From Nocardia spumae (GTDB taxonomy: Bacteria; Actinomycetota; Actinomycetes; Mycobacteriales; Mycobacteriaceae), in contig NZ_JAJFZL010000001.1 of the NCBI RefSeq assembly GCF_020733635.1, positions 2,418,001 through 2,482,000 on the forward strand: 64,000 nt of DNA, written 5' to 3'. Made by a program: the position numbers and the translations under genes. The notes beneath the pieces were generated by a model. The model saw only the letters and a program-made list of their open reading frames with translations. It was not told where the DNA came from and did no database searches. This document shows, one piece after another, positions 43,885 through 53,498 of the stretch. The first letter of the stretch is position 1. Every line of letters starts with the position of its first letter.

Positions 43885-45591
43885 TCAGGTGTCGGTGGTG
43901 TGGTCGGATCGATGGCCGAAGGCGTCGACCGCGGCCTCGACGGTGGGGAAGAAGTGGGTGTCGTCGAACCGGTCGCCGACGCCGAAGCGGATGAGTTTGT
44001 CCTTGATCGGGCCCTTCATCTCCGCGAAGGCCAGTCGAATGCCGTGGCCCTCGAGATACTCGTCGAGGTCGACGATTTCGTCGACGGCCGTGGTGTCCAG
44101 GCCGGTGATCGGCTCGGCGGCCACGACCACCCAGTCGACCGGGGCCGGGGCCCGTGCGACGACCGAGCGCACGTACTCGTCGAAGATCTGCCCGTTGGCG
44201 AAGAACAGCGGCGCGTCGAAACGCACCAGCACCAGTCCGGGTATGCGGTGCCCCTCGGGATGGCGTTCGATGTCGTGGAAGCCGGGGCGGTCCGCGGTCG
44301 CCACGAGTTCGGTGCGGTAGGGCTGCCAGGCCTGCGCGACCACCGCGAGGAACGACAGTCCGATGGCGACGAGGATGCCCTGCAGCACGCCCACCAGTGC
44401 GACGCCGAGGAACGCCGCCACCGCGAGGGTGAATTCCAGCCTGCTCATCCGCCACATCCGGACCATGCCGCGCACATCGATGAGCGCGGTGGCCGCCACG
44501 ATCACCACCGCACCGAGGGTCGCGTCGGGGAGGTAGGCGGTGAGCCCGGGCGCGACCAGCACGAACAGCAACACGGCGAGTGCGCCGACGACACCGGCCA
44601 ATTGGGTACGCGCGCCGTTCTGTTCGGCGACCGGTGTGCGAGAACCGCTGGCGGAGACGGGAAATCCGCCGAACAGCCCGCCCGCCAGATTGGCGACGCC
44701 GATCGCCTTCATCTCGGTGCTGCCGTCGACGTCCTCGCCGTGGCGGGACGCGAAGGTCCGCGACAGGACACCGCTGTCGGCGAACGCGATCAGCGCGATA
44801 CCCGCCGCGGGACCGATCAGCCGTCCGACATCGTGCCAATCGACTCCGCCGACCGACGGCAACGGCAGGCCCTCGGGCAGGGCGCCGACCATGCCGATCC
44901 GATCGGTGAGCCCGGCCGCCGCGGAGATCGCGATGGCACCGGCGACCGCGACCAGCACCCCGGGCACCACGGGCAACCACCTCCGGAAGGCCACGATGAC
45001 GGCGAGCGAGCCGATACCGACGGCCGCCGCGATCGGGTCGATATCGCCGTGGAACACCGACCGGACGATCGCGGCGACCTCGGCGAGCAGACCGGACACG
45101 TCGACGGAGAAGCCGAGCAGCTTCGGTATCTGTCCGACCACCACGACCAGCGCGATAGCGTTCAGATACCCGATCCGGATGGGTTTGGACAGCAGTTCGG
45201 TGACGAATCCGAGGTGCAGGAATCCGCCGGCGAGCAGGATGACCCCGACGAGCACGGCCAGCACACCCGCGAGGGCGAGCGCGCTGTCGGGATCACCGGC
45301 CGCCGCCAGCGGCAGCACCGCCGCCGCGATCAGGGGCGCCAGTGACGAGTCCGGCCCGAGCACCAGAATCCGGGACGGACCCACCGCCGCGTACGCGAGC
45401 AGCGGGACGATGGTGGCGTAGAGCCCGGCATAGGCGGGCAGCCCGGCGGCCTCGGCGTATCCCATACCCGCGGGAATCAGCAGTGCGGTCAGGACCAGAC
45501 CGGCGGTGATGTCCGGCCGCAGCCACTCCCGGTGATACGCACGGGCCGTCGCGATCGCGGGCAATCGGCCGACACTCTCCCGCCAGCGCAC
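43885..45591 (-). CDS. SulP-family anion permease with STAS domain
   Basis: This 568-residue transporter has the SulP signature near its start (DITAGLVLTALLIPAGMGYAEAAGLPAYAGLYA), about 12 hydrophobic helices, and a C-terminal STAS domain (about 445-550: VLVRFDAPLFFANGQIFDEY, DWVVVAAEPITGLDTTAVDE). Relatives carry sulfate, bicarbonate or dicarboxylates. GTG 45591 is the first sensible start, nine bases past the stop codon of the P-type ATPase gene, so the two are cotranscribed. Confidence 0.92.
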   Translation of the reverse strand: MRWRESVGRLPAIATARAYHREWLRPDITAGLVLTALLIPAGMGYAEAAGLPAYAGLYATIVPLLAYAAVGPSRILVLGPDSSLAPLIAAAVLPLAAAGDPDSALALAGVLAVLVGVILLAGGFLHLGFVTELLSKPIRIGYLNAIALVVVVGQIPKLLGFSVDVSGLLAEVAAIVRSVFHGDIDPIAAAVGIGSLAVIVAFRRWLPVVPGVLVAVAGAIAISAAAGLTDRIGMVGALPEGLPLPSVGGVDWHDVGRLIGPAAGIALIAFADSGVLSRTFASRHGEDVDGSTEMKAIGVANLAGGLFGGFPVSASGSRTPVAEQNGARTQLAGVVGALAVLLFVLVAPGLTAYLPDATLGAVVIVAATALIDVRGMVRMWRMSRLEFTLAVAAFLGVALVGVLQGILVAIGLSFLAVVAQAWQPYRTELVATADRPGFHDIERHPEGHRIPGLVLVRFDAPLFFANGQIFDEYVRSVVARAPAPVDWVVVAAEPITGLDTTAVDEIVDLDEYLEGHGIRLAFAEMKGPIKDKLIRFGVGDRFDDTHFFPTVEAAVDAFGHRSDHTTDT

Positions 45592-45599
45592 GGCCGTGC

Positions 45600-48395
45600 C
45601 TAATGCGCTCGTGCGCGCCGCGGGGCCACCGCGACCGCGGCCGTCAGCGGTACGCGAGGTTCGGTGCGGCGCGCGCGGCGGCGCCGCAGCGCCTTCTCCG
45701 CTTCGATGGCGAGCGGGACCAGCAGCGACCAGCCGAGACAGGCCAGCCACTGGGGACCCGTCAGTGACCTGGTCATCAGCAGGTCTTGCAGGAAGCCCAG
45801 TTCCACGGCGAGCACGGTCACCGCGACCGGCACGGACAGGATCTTCAGCGCGCCGAGAATCGGTGCGCCGAAACCGGATTCGGGGTCGCGGCGCATGGCC
45901 AGGCCGCTCAGGATCGAGCTGAACGACAGCACCACGAAGGTCGTCGTCATCGGCACCGAGGCCGTATCGGTGCTCATCTCGCCGGGGGCGAGCAGCATCG
46001 CCGCGAGCGCGACGGCGAATTGCAGCACGCCGTAGGCCAGCCACTGAGCGAAGGCGCTCCGGTTGGCGATCGGCATCGCCGGGTCGCGCGGTGGCTGGTT
46101 CATCAGATTCGGCGGCGGCGGGTCGGTCATGATCACCGCCACCGGGAACAGCGTGATGAAGAAGTGCTGGAACAGCACCATCAGCGGAGTGAGCGCGACG
46201 CCGTCGTTGATATCGACGATGCTGGCCACCAGAAAGAGCAGCACCAGCGAGAACAGTTTCGACATCTGGTAGCGGATGTAGGACACGATCTTGTCGTAGA
46301 TGCTGCGGCCCAGGCGAATCGCGGTGATCAGCGTCCCGAAGTTGTCGTCGGTGAGCACCATCTTGCCCGCCTGTTTGGTGACCTCGCTGCCCGAGCCCAT
46401 CGCGACACCGATATCGGCCTTCTTCAGCGCGGCCGCGTCGTTGACGGCGTCACCGGTCATCGCGACGACCGCGCCGCCACGCTGCATCACCTCTGCCAGG
46501 CGCAGTTTGTCCTGAGGGGTGACCCGGCCGAACACATGAAGGTCCGGTAGTGCTCGGGCGAGTTGCTCATCGGTCATCGCCTGCAACTCGGCGCCGCCGA
46601 CCGCACCCGGACCCAGCCCGAGTTCGGCGCCGATCGCCGCCGCGGTGATCGCGTGGTCGCCGGTGATCATGCGCACGTCGATACCGGCCTCGTGGGCGAT
46701 GCGCACCGCCTCGACAGCTTCGGGGCGCAACGGGTCGATGATGCCCGCCATCCCGACGAAGGTGAGGTCCTCGACCATCGACATCGGATCGTCCCGCGCG
46801 GCAGCCTCCTGATCGTCGAGCAGGCGCGCCGCGAAGGCCAGCACCCGCAGTCCCTGTTCCGACATCGTGCGCATCGCGTCGGTGATCTGCTCGTGCACCT
46901 GGTCGATCGGCGTCTCCGCGCGGCCGGGCAGGTACGCGGTCGCGCAGCGGGCCAGGACCATATCCGGTGCGCCCTTGACCAGTTCGACGAACCGGGTCCG
47001 CCCGTCCACCCGCAGATGGTGGAACGTCGCCATGAACTTGTAGGCCGAGTCGAACGGCACCGCGGCGACCCGAGGGTAACTCCGGCGGGTCAGGGGAGCG
47101 TCGATGCCCAGCTTGGCCGCGAGGACCACCAGGGCCGCCTCGGTCGGATCGCCGATGATCTCGCCGGTATCGGACACGGTGGCGTCGCTGTCGAGGCACA
47201 GCCCGTAGGCCAGGAGCGTGAAATCCGGGGTTCCCGCACCGGCGGCCTCGGTGACGGTCCCGGTCGTGCTGTATCCCTCACCGGTCACGCGGTACCAGCG
47301 GCAGTGGAAGAACAGGGAGCGCACCGTCATCTGATTCATGGTCAGGGTGCCGGTCTTGTCCGAGTTGATCGCACTGGTCGCGCCGAGTGTCTCGACATCG
47401 GTGAGGTTTTTGACCACCGCCTTGGCATCGGCGAGCTGACGGGCGCCGTAGGCGAGCATCGCCTGGACGAAGGTCGGCAGCCCGGTGGGAATCGCGGACA
47501 CGCCCATCGAGATGCCCAGCAGCAGCACCGCTGTGACGTCCTGGCCGCGCAGCGCGCCGATCACCACGATGAGCGCGACCGCCGTCCACGCGATCACACC
47601 GAGCACCTTGGTCAGCGAATCCAGTTCCCGCTGCAGCGGCGATTTCGACGGGGCGACCGCCGACAGCATCGACGCGATCCGGCCCATCTCGGTATTCATG
47701 CCCGTCTCGGTGACCACCATCGTGGCGGTGCCGCGGGTGACCGAGGTGTTCTGATACACCATGTCGGCGCGATCTCCGAGCGCGACGTCGGTGGTGTCGA
47801 GGGTGCCGGGATCCTTGGCGACCGGGGCGCTTTCACCGGTCAGCGCCGCCTCCTGGGTTTCCAAGGTGGCGGAGGCGAGCAGACGTCCGTCGGCGGGAAC
47901 GATATCGCCCGCTTCGAGCTGGACGATATCGCCGGGCACCAGTTCCAGTGCGTCGACCTGGGTGAGGACGTCGTCCCGCAGCACGCGTGCCCGCGGGGTC
48001 TGCATCCTCGCCAGTGCGTCCACGCTCGCGCGCGCCTTGACCTCCTGCCGGGTGCCCAGCACGACGTTGAGCACGACCAGTGCCGCGACCACGACGGCCG
48101 TGGGGATCTCGTCGATGACCACGCTGACCACCGCGACCGCGATCAGCATCAGATTCATCGGATCCCTGACCTGCCGTAGCGCGATCGACCACAGCGCCGG
48201 CGCCGGCTCGGAGGCGATCTCGTTCGGGCCGTAGCGCCGCCGGCGCTCGTCGGCCGACGCGGTGGTGAGTCCGGCCTGCCGGTCCGAGGACAGCTCCGAC
48301 ACAACGGATTCGGGATCGCGCGCATGCCAGTTCGCCGGTTCGCCGGCGGAGGTGTCCGCCGCCGGGTTCGGGCTTACCGCTCGTGTGGCCGCCAT
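45600..48395 (-). CDS. P-type cation-transporting ATPase (P2A-like)
   Basis: This 931-residue ATPase has the N-terminal cation-ATPase domain, actuator motif EAALTGESAPVAKD (TGES), phosphorylation site INSDKTGTLTMNQM, nucleotide-binding KGAPDMVLARC and hinge MTGDAVNDAAALKKADIGVAM. TM4 carries IPTGLP rather than the usual IPEGLP, so a metal-binding Glu of Ca-ATPases is missing and ion specificity is uncertain. ATG 48395 has a GAAAGGA site; ATG 48416 would add seven residues. It heads a leftward ATPase-SulP-lipid kinase run. Confidence 0.93.
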   Translation of the reverse strand: MAATRAVSPNPAADTSAGEPANWHARDPESVVSELSSDRQAGLTTASADERRRRYGPNEIASEPAPALWSIALRQVRDPMNLMLIAVAVVSVVIDEIPTAVVVAALVVLNVVLGTRQEVKARASVDALARMQTPRARVLRDDVLTQVDALELVPGDIVQLEAGDIVPADGRLLASATLETQEAALTGESAPVAKDPGTLDTTDVALGDRADMVYQNTSVTRGTATMVVTETGMNTEMGRIASMLSAVAPSKSPLQRELDSLTKVLGVIAWTAVALIVVIGALRGQDVTAVLLLGISMGVSAIPTGLPTFVQAMLAYGARQLADAKAVVKNLTDVETLGATSAINSDKTGTLTMNQMTVRSLFFHCRWYRVTGEGYSTTGTVTEAAGAGTPDFTLLAYGLCLDSDATVSDTGEIIGDPTEAALVVLAAKLGIDAPLTRRSYPRVAAVPFDSAYKFMATFHHLRVDGRTRFVELVKGAPDMVLARCATAYLPGRAETPIDQVHEQITDAMRTMSEQGLRVLAFAARLLDDQEAAARDDPMSMVEDLTFVGMAGIIDPLRPEAVEAVRIAHEAGIDVRMITGDHAITAAAIGAELGLGPGAVGGAELQAMTDEQLARALPDLHVFGRVTPQDKLRLAEVMQRGGAVVAMTGDAVNDAAALKKADIGVAMGSGSEVTKQAGKMVLTDDNFGTLITAIRLGRSIYDKIVSYIRYQMSKLFSLVLLFLVASIVDINDGVALTPLMVLFQHFFITLFPVAVIMTDPPPPNLMNQPPRDPAMPIANRSAFAQWLAYGVLQFAVALAAMLLAPGEMSTDTASVPMTTTFVVLSFSSILSGLAMRRDPESGFGAPILGALKILSVPVAVTVLAVELGFLQDLLMTRSLTGPQWLACLGWSLLVPLAIEAEKALRRRRARRTEPRVPLTAAVAVAPRRARAH

Positions 48396-48423
48396 GGCAC
48401 CCGTCCTTTCCCGCACCGCACGC

Positions 48424-49323
48424 TCAGTACGGCGTCGGAATCCAGTGCAGTGGTTGCCCCGGGGCCCGGTAACCCTTCGCCTTCTGCTGATCCGGCAGCA
48501 CCACCTCGGGCCGATCCAGTGGTTCGTAGGGGATGCGGCTCAGAAGATGGCTGATGACGTTGAGCCGGCCGCGCTTCTTGTCATCGGTGACCGCGACATA
48601 CCAGGGCGCCCAGCCGGTATCGGTGAAGTGGAACATCTCGTCGCGGGCCCGGGAGTAGTCGTACCAGTGGCGATAGGAGCGCAGGTCCAGATCCGACAGT
48701 TTCCAGATCTTGCGAGGATCGTCGATGCGGCTCTGCAGGCGCAGGGTCTGCTGTTCCCGGCTGACCTCGAGCCAGTACTTGAGCATGATGACGCCCGAGT
48801 CGACGATTTCCCGCTCCACGGTCGGGATCAGCTCGAGGAAGTGCCGCGCCTGTTCGTCGGTGCAGAAACCCATCACCCGCTCGACTCCGGCCCGGTTGTA
48901 CCAGCTGCGGTCGAAGATCACGACCTCGCCGGCGGCCGGCAGATGTGGCAGATAGCGCTGCACGTACATCTGTGACTTCTCCCGTTCGGTGGGGGCGGGC
49001 AGGGCCACCACCCGGAACACCCGCGGACTCACCCGCGCGGTGATCGCCTTGATGACCCCGCCCTTTCCGGCGGTGTCACGACCTTCGAAGACGATGCAAA
49101 CCCTTGCGCCGGAGGCCTTCACCCATTCCTGCAGCGCGACCAGTTCGGCGTGCAGCGGTCGTAGCGCACGGCGATAGTGCTTGTTCGTCATGGGAGCGCG
49201 CGCGACCGCGGGGCCGGGCGCGGACAACTCCGCCGGGGCGCCCGGCTCGTGACGGTTCCGCTCGGCGACGGCCGGTCCCGATCGGTCGCTGCGATGCTTG
49301 TGCTGCCGGGTCTTCTTGCCCAC
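48424..49323 (-). CDS. ppk2: Polyphosphate kinase 2
   Basis: PPK2 uses polyphosphate to phosphorylate nucleotides. The 299-residue single-domain protein has a basic N-terminal stretch, the Walker A-like motif FEGRDTAGKGG (about 80), the Walker B-like DRSWYNRAGVERVMGFC and the lid-region sequence WKLSDLDLRSYRHWYDYSRA. The length is normal for one-domain PPK2 enzymes. Whether it prefers NMP or NDP substrates cannot be read here. It lies just upstream of the P-type ATPase gene on the same strand, with a 28-base gap. Confidence 0.93.
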   Translation of the reverse strand: MGKKTRQHKHRSDRSGPAVAERNRHEPGAPAELSAPGPAVARAPMTNKHYRRALRPLHAELVALQEWVKASGARVCIVFEGRDTAGKGGVIKAITARVSPRVFRVVALPAPTEREKSQMYVQRYLPHLPAAGEVVIFDRSWYNRAGVERVMGFCTDEQARHFLELIPTVEREIVDSGVIMLKYWLEVSREQQTLRLQSRIDDPRKIWKLSDLDLRSYRHWYDYSRARDEMFHFTDTGWAPWYVAVTDDKKRGRLNVISHLLSRIPYEPLDRPEVVLPDQQKAKGYRAPGQPLHWIPTPY

Positions 49324-49334
49324 AGCCGGTCTCC

Positions 49335-49601
49335 TCAGAGCACGGTCACCGGGTAGGTGCCGCCGCGTGATCGACTACGGATCGCCGAGTGCGCCGATCC
49401 TCCGGCTAGGTGGATGCTGATCGCTTGCCGTGCCGCCTTTTCGACGAGAAGGGGAACGAAATCGTGGATTCGGACATCGGCGAATCGCTTGTGAATGGTG
49501 CGCACGATGAGTTCGATGTCCGCGGGTGGTGCGGATGGGTACCGAGTGATCAGGCGTTCGATGACTTGTTCGACCTGAATCAACTCCTCATCGACGGTCA
49601 T
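49335..49601 (-). CDS. Small three-helix-bundle protein
   Basis: This 88-residue protein is predicted to be mostly helical: VDEELIQVEQVIERLITRYP, DIELIVRTIHKRFADVRIHD and FVPLLVEKAARQAISIHL, then a basic Ser/Arg tail. It resembles the small three-helix-bundle dimerisation proteins common near stress genes in mycobacteria and nocardiae. ATG 49601 is chosen because upstream sequence is Arg/Pro-rich. It lies 11 bases before ppk2 on the same strand, so it is probably first in this operon. Confidence 0.72.
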   Translation of the reverse strand: MTVDEELIQVEQVIERLITRYPSAPPADIELIVRTIHKRFADVRIHDFVPLLVEKAARQAISIHLAGGSAHSAIRSRSRGGTYPVTVL

Positions 49602-50155
49602 CGAATAATCGTCTGCCCGGTCGGGAATGTTCGTCAAGACACGAAATGGGCACTTGTTTCGGTGTCCTTCGACTCTCGCTCGTCGCCCGCGCGTGCGCTC
49701 TCGTCTCGGGTGTGGTGCCGGAGAAGTCGGCATTCATCAGGTGATACCGGACAGGTTCGGGTAGTCGGCGATCGGGTAAACAGCATGGACGCACCCGGTG
49801 GACAGTTCGCCGCGGATCGCGTGCCGAGGCGGGCCGCGCGGCTCCGTGGGGCATTCGAATCGGGCCGGATGCGAGCCCGTCGAAGTGCTGCTGAAACCGT
49901 TCTCGGAATGTGGATGACGTGACGAGATGGCGAACTTTTCCGTCCCTGCTCGGTGTGGCGATCCAGGTGTTTTCGATACTCGCAGCTGTTCCTTGGTCGA
50001 GGTTGTCCAGTGCTATTTGCCATCAAATTGCCGAACACAACGTTTTATCGTCGACGGCGCCGGCGAACCAGGCGGTGTCGCACCTCGAAATCCGCTCGGT
50101 GACATCCGCTTTCACCACGCGGGCCGACCGGCGTCAACGGGTGTGACGACGGTGC
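49602..50155. other. Intergenic region with no recognisable gene
   Basis: This 554-base region separates the small helical-bundle gene from the end of the AraC-type gene. Part of it (about 49,900-50,100) is clearly lower in GC than its surroundings. Open frames here are Ser/Arg-rich or lack ribosome sites and resemble nothing known. It should contain the promoter of the leftward helical-bundle/ppk2/ATPase operon, but I see no convincing elements. Confidence 0.5.
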
Positions 50156-51139
50156 CTACCGGTCGGCGAGCTCGGCCAGCCGGCGCTTGCGGAACTCCCG
50201 CGGCGTCTCGCCGAAACGCTGTTTGAACGCGGCCGAGAACCAGGTGACGGTGAAACCGCAGCGGGCGGCCACCTCGGCGATCGCCGGGTCGGGCCGCTCG
50301 AGCATGGTCCGTGCCGCGCGCAACGACTCCTCGCGCCGCAGGTCGCGATAGGTGGTACCGCACTGCTGCAGGATGAGGCGCAGTTGCCGGGGTGACCAGC
50401 CGAGTGCGTGTGCGACCGCGGGCAGTCGCACATCGCCGGTTCCGACCGTCTCGCGGACATACCGGCGCACCGCGGCCGCGGTCTCGGTGAGGTGGTCGTG
50501 GTGTGGGCGCATATCACCGGTCAGCAGCAGGCACACGAGTTCGCCGAGGCGTTCGCAGATCGCGTTGAACTCGAGTTCGCCGAGCCGGTCCTGTTCGGCG
50601 TGCGCACTGCGCATCATCGAGTCGACCACCCGGCCGAGACCGGAATCGAGATCGAGGACGCGCCGCATGGGGCCGGTCGCGGGCAGGGCGTGTTCGATTT
50701 CGGCGCGGGGGAGCTGCATCGCGTAGGCGGCCGCACCGGGGCGCAGCCGGCATTCCTGATCCAGGCCCATCAGCATGCCCCGTCCGTCCGCGACCCGGAT
50801 GGCGCCGTCGCGGGCGGTGCCGATCCGGCCGTCGTGGCGGCCTGCCACGGTGGTGGGCGCGGTCGGATCGGCCCAGCGCACACCGAAAACGCTACGGTCC
50901 GGCACCACCAGCCAGTAGAAGTCGTCCGCGGGGACCCGGGCGACGTTGCCGCGGGTGCGGTCGGCGATCCGCCCGTCGGGTTCGTCCCATCGCAGCAGGC
51001 TGTAGCGACTGTTCTGCTGGACCGTCAGCTCCGATCGCCAGCGTGCCGGCCGCAGGTAGCGGTGCTCCATCGGCACGAAAGTGTTGGTGAGTTCGCTCCA
51101 CTCCTCGGTCTGGCCGACGTTCAGAGCCGTGTAACGCAT
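50156..51139 (-). CDS. AraC-family transcriptional regulator
   Basis: This 327-residue regulator has an N-terminal AraC-binding-like domain (about 1-200) and a C-terminal pair of helix-turn-helix motifs (about 235-325). The second half has the AraC signature IAEVAARCGFTVTWFSAAFKQRFGETPREFRKRRLAEL (about residues 283-320). The N-terminal domain resembles the effector domain of RipA-like/nitrogen-metabolism regulators of the family, but no ligand can be assigned. No divergent metabolic gene lies beside it; the nearest is endonuclease V upstream. Confidence 0.9.
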   Translation of the reverse strand: MRYTALNVGQTEEWSELTNTFVPMEHRYLRPARWRSELTVQQNSRYSLLRWDEPDGRIADRTRGNVARVPADDFYWLVVPDRSVFGVRWADPTAPTTVAGRHDGRIGTARDGAIRVADGRGMLMGLDQECRLRPGAAAYAMQLPRAEIEHALPATGPMRRVLDLDSGLGRVVDSMMRSAHAEQDRLGELEFNAICERLGELVCLLLTGDMRPHHDHLTETAAAVRRYVRETVGTGDVRLPAVAHALGWSPRQLRLILQQCGTTYRDLRREESLRAARTMLERPDPAIAEVAARCGFTVTWFSAAFKQRFGETPREFRKRRLAELADR

Positions 51140-51295
51140 GCGATATCCCCATCCGTGGACATCCGGTGCCGCCGACTTTCATCGAGGGGCGTGCGGAGGT
51201 GAACAGTGATGTGCGCCCGCCGATTTCGAGTCCATGTGACAACCGTACGAGATCGCGACCACGACGCAACCCCGAACCGGGAGCCCGGTCACCGG

Positions 51296-51964
51296 CTAGC
51301 TCGTGCCGGCCGCGCGCAGCAGATCCCGGCACAGCCGGTCGGCCCGCCGCGTGGTCTCCGGCTGTCGATAGCGCGGCGCCAGCGCCAGCACCGTCGCGCA
51401 CGCGGTGTCCAGGCCGATCCGGTGGCCGACCGAGACGTAGAGCGGTTTGACCCCGGGCTGGGTCCGCACCGCGCGTCCGACGAGCTCCCCGTCGAGGGTG
51501 ATGTCGGAGACCGAACCTCGCTCGAACCCGGGCTCGTCGTAGTGTCCCCACACCGTTTTGGCGACGCCGATCGACGGCAGCCCGGTCAGCAGGCCGAGAT
51601 GGCACGCCAATCCGAACCGGCGCGGATGCGCGATCCCTTGCCCATCGCATACCAGCAGGTCGGGGGTGGTGGTCAGGGTGTCGAGCGCGGCCAGTGTGGT
51701 CGGCAGCTCACGAAAGGCCAGCAGTCCGGGCATATACGGGAAGGCCGCGGTACCGGCCGCGGTGGCGGTGTCGACGACCTCGAGCGTGGCCGCGTGGAGG
51801 ACCACGACGGCGGCCACGACCCGGCCCTCGTCGTCGTACGCCGAATCCAGTCCGGCGACGGTCGTGAACCGCGGTGGCGCCGGATCCGTGGTGACGACCC
51901 GCTCCCGCAGCCGATTCTGCAGCGCCGCAGCGGCTTCCGGATCGGCCGGCAGTTCGGCGGGCAT
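51296..51964 (-). CDS. nfi: Endonuclease V
   Basis: Endonuclease V nicks DNA or RNA near deoxyinosine/inosine. The 222-residue protein has the catalytic Asp in TVAGLDSAYDD (about 37), the conserved YMPGLLAFRE motif, the second Asp in LLVCDGQGIAHPRRFGLA, and RTQPGVKPLYVSVGHRIGL. ATG 51964 is chosen; GTG 51976 would add four residues. It is a stand-alone gene between the AraC-type regulator and ispG. Confidence 0.93.
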   Translation of the reverse strand: MPAELPADPEAAAALQNRLRERVVTTDPAPPRFTTVAGLDSAYDDEGRVVAAVVVLHAATLEVVDTATAAGTAAFPYMPGLLAFRELPTTLAALDTLTTTPDLLVCDGQGIAHPRRFGLACHLGLLTGLPSIGVAKTVWGHYDEPGFERGSVSDITLDGELVGRAVRTQPGVKPLYVSVGHRIGLDTACATVLALAPRYRQPETTRRADRLCRDLLRAAGTS

Positions 51965-52237
51965 GGCCAGGCGCACCCCTCAGCACCGTCCTCGACGTGA
52001 TCCCGGCATGTACATCCGGTGAAGCCTCCTGAACGCGGGGATGGCGGGCGTGGATCGACCGTCGCGGTCCGGCAACCGTAACCACCCGGTTCCGGGCCCG
52101 CGCGCGGTCGGGTGCGGTACCGCGACAGCGGTGCTCACGGCGGTGTCGGTGCTCTCACAGCCGGCCGTCCGGTGGTCCGCACTAGACTCGTGTCGAACGG
52201 GTGCACCCAGTACGCAGACGAAAGTAGGCAGCCGAAC

Positions 52238-53395
52238 GTGAGCACAGCCATCACCCTGGGGATGCCGGCCGCACCGGCGGCGGTCCTCGCACCGCGGCGT
52301 AGGACTCGCCAGCTGATGGTGGGCACGGTGGGGGTGGGCAGCGATAACCCCATCTCGGTCCAGTCGATGACCACGACCAAGACCCATGACGTGAACGCGA
52401 CGTTGCAGCAGATCGCGGAACTGACGGCCGCGGGCTGTGACATCGTCCGCGTGGCCTGCCCGCGCCAGGAGGACGCCGACGCGCTGCCGACGATCGCGAA
52501 GAAATCGCAGATTCCGGTCATCGCCGATATCCACTTCCAGCCGCGCTACATCTTCGCCGCCATCGATGCCGGATGTGCGGCGGTCCGGGTCAACCCCGGC
52601 AACATCAAGGAGTTCGACGGCCGGGTCAAGGAGGTCGCCCAGGCCGCGGGTGCGGCCGGTATCCCGATCCGGATCGGCGTGAACGCGGGATCGCTGGACA
52701 AGCGGATGCTCGAGAAGTACGGCAAGGCCACCCCCGAGGCGCTGGTCGAGTCGGCGCTGTGGGAGGCGGGCCTGTTCGAGGAACACGGCTTCGGCGATAT
52801 CAAGATCTCGGTCAAGCACAACGACCCGGTGGTGATGGTCGAGGCCTATCGGCAGCTGGCCGCGCAGTGCGATTATCCGCTGCATCTGGGCGTGACCGAG
52901 GCCGGGCCCGCGTTCCAGGGCACGATCAAGTCGGCGGTGGCCTTCGGTGCGCTGCTGAGCGAGGGCATCGGCGACACCATCCGGGTCTCGCTGTCCGCGC
53001 CGCCCGCCGAGGAGGTCAAGGTCGGCGCGCAGATCCTGCAGTCGCTGAATCTGCGCCCGCGCAAACTCGAGATCGTCTCGTGCCCGTCGTGCGGGCGCGC
53101 GCAGGTCGACGTCTACACCCTCGCGAACGAGGTCACCGCCGGGCTGGAAGGGCTCGAGGTGCCGTTGCGGGTGGCCGTGATGGGCTGTGTGGTCAACGGT
53201 CCCGGTGAGGCTCGCGAGGCGGATCTGGGCGTCGCCTCGGGTAACGGGAAGGGCCAGATCTTCGTCAAGGGTGAGGTCGTCAAGACCGTGCCGGAACATC
53301 AGATCGTGGAGACTCTGATCGAAGAGGCGATGCGGATCGCCGACGAGATGGGCACCGATGCCGAGTCCGGCGAGCCCGTCGTCACCGTCGGCTGA
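52238..53395 (+). CDS. ispG: 4-hydroxy-3-methylbut-2-en-1-yl diphosphate synthase, housekeeping copy
   Basis: This is the conserved IspG next to the dxr region. The 385-residue protein is very close to mycobacterial IspG throughout: [59 protein letters not shown], and cluster ligands CPSCGRAQ and [18 protein letters not shown] 52238 ([10 protein letters not shown]) matches the mycobacterial N-terminus; further upstream the frame is open to 52112 but not family-like. A paralogue is in the hopanoid operon. The following GNAT gene starts about 100 bases downstream. Confidence 0.96.
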   Translation: MSTAITLGMPAAPAAVLAPRRRTRQLMVGTVGVGSDNPISVQSMTTTKTHDVNATLQQIAELTAAGCDIVRVACPRQEDADALPTIAKKSQIPVIADIHFQPRYIFAAIDAGCAAVRVNPGNIKEFDGRVKEVAQAAGAAGIPIRIGVNAGSLDKRMLEKYGKATPEALVESALWEAGLFEEHGFGDIKISVKHNDPVVMVEAYRQLAAQCDYPLHLGVTEAGPAFQGTIKSAVAFGALLSEGIGDTIRVSLSAPPAEEVKVGAQILQSLNLRPRKLEIVSCPSCGRAQVDVYTLANEVTAGLEGLEVPLRVAVMGCVVNGPGEAREADLGVASGNGKGQIFVKGEVVKTVPEHQIVETLIEEAMRIADEMGTDAESGEPVVTVG

Positions 53396-53498
53396 GCGCA
53401 GTGCGCGGACAGCGGAGGCGGGCGTGTCCCGGGTCGGGCGCATTCTCCCGCTCGAGCTGAGCAAAGCCCCCGCACGCCGCCGGGGTTCATGGCAGGCT

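Noticed and set aside
49634..50146. Open frames in the gap between the helical-bundle gene and the AraC-type gene
   Set aside because: They lack ribosome sites, are Ser/Arg/Thr-rich, and resemble nothing known; part of the region has lower GC but no mobile-element features.
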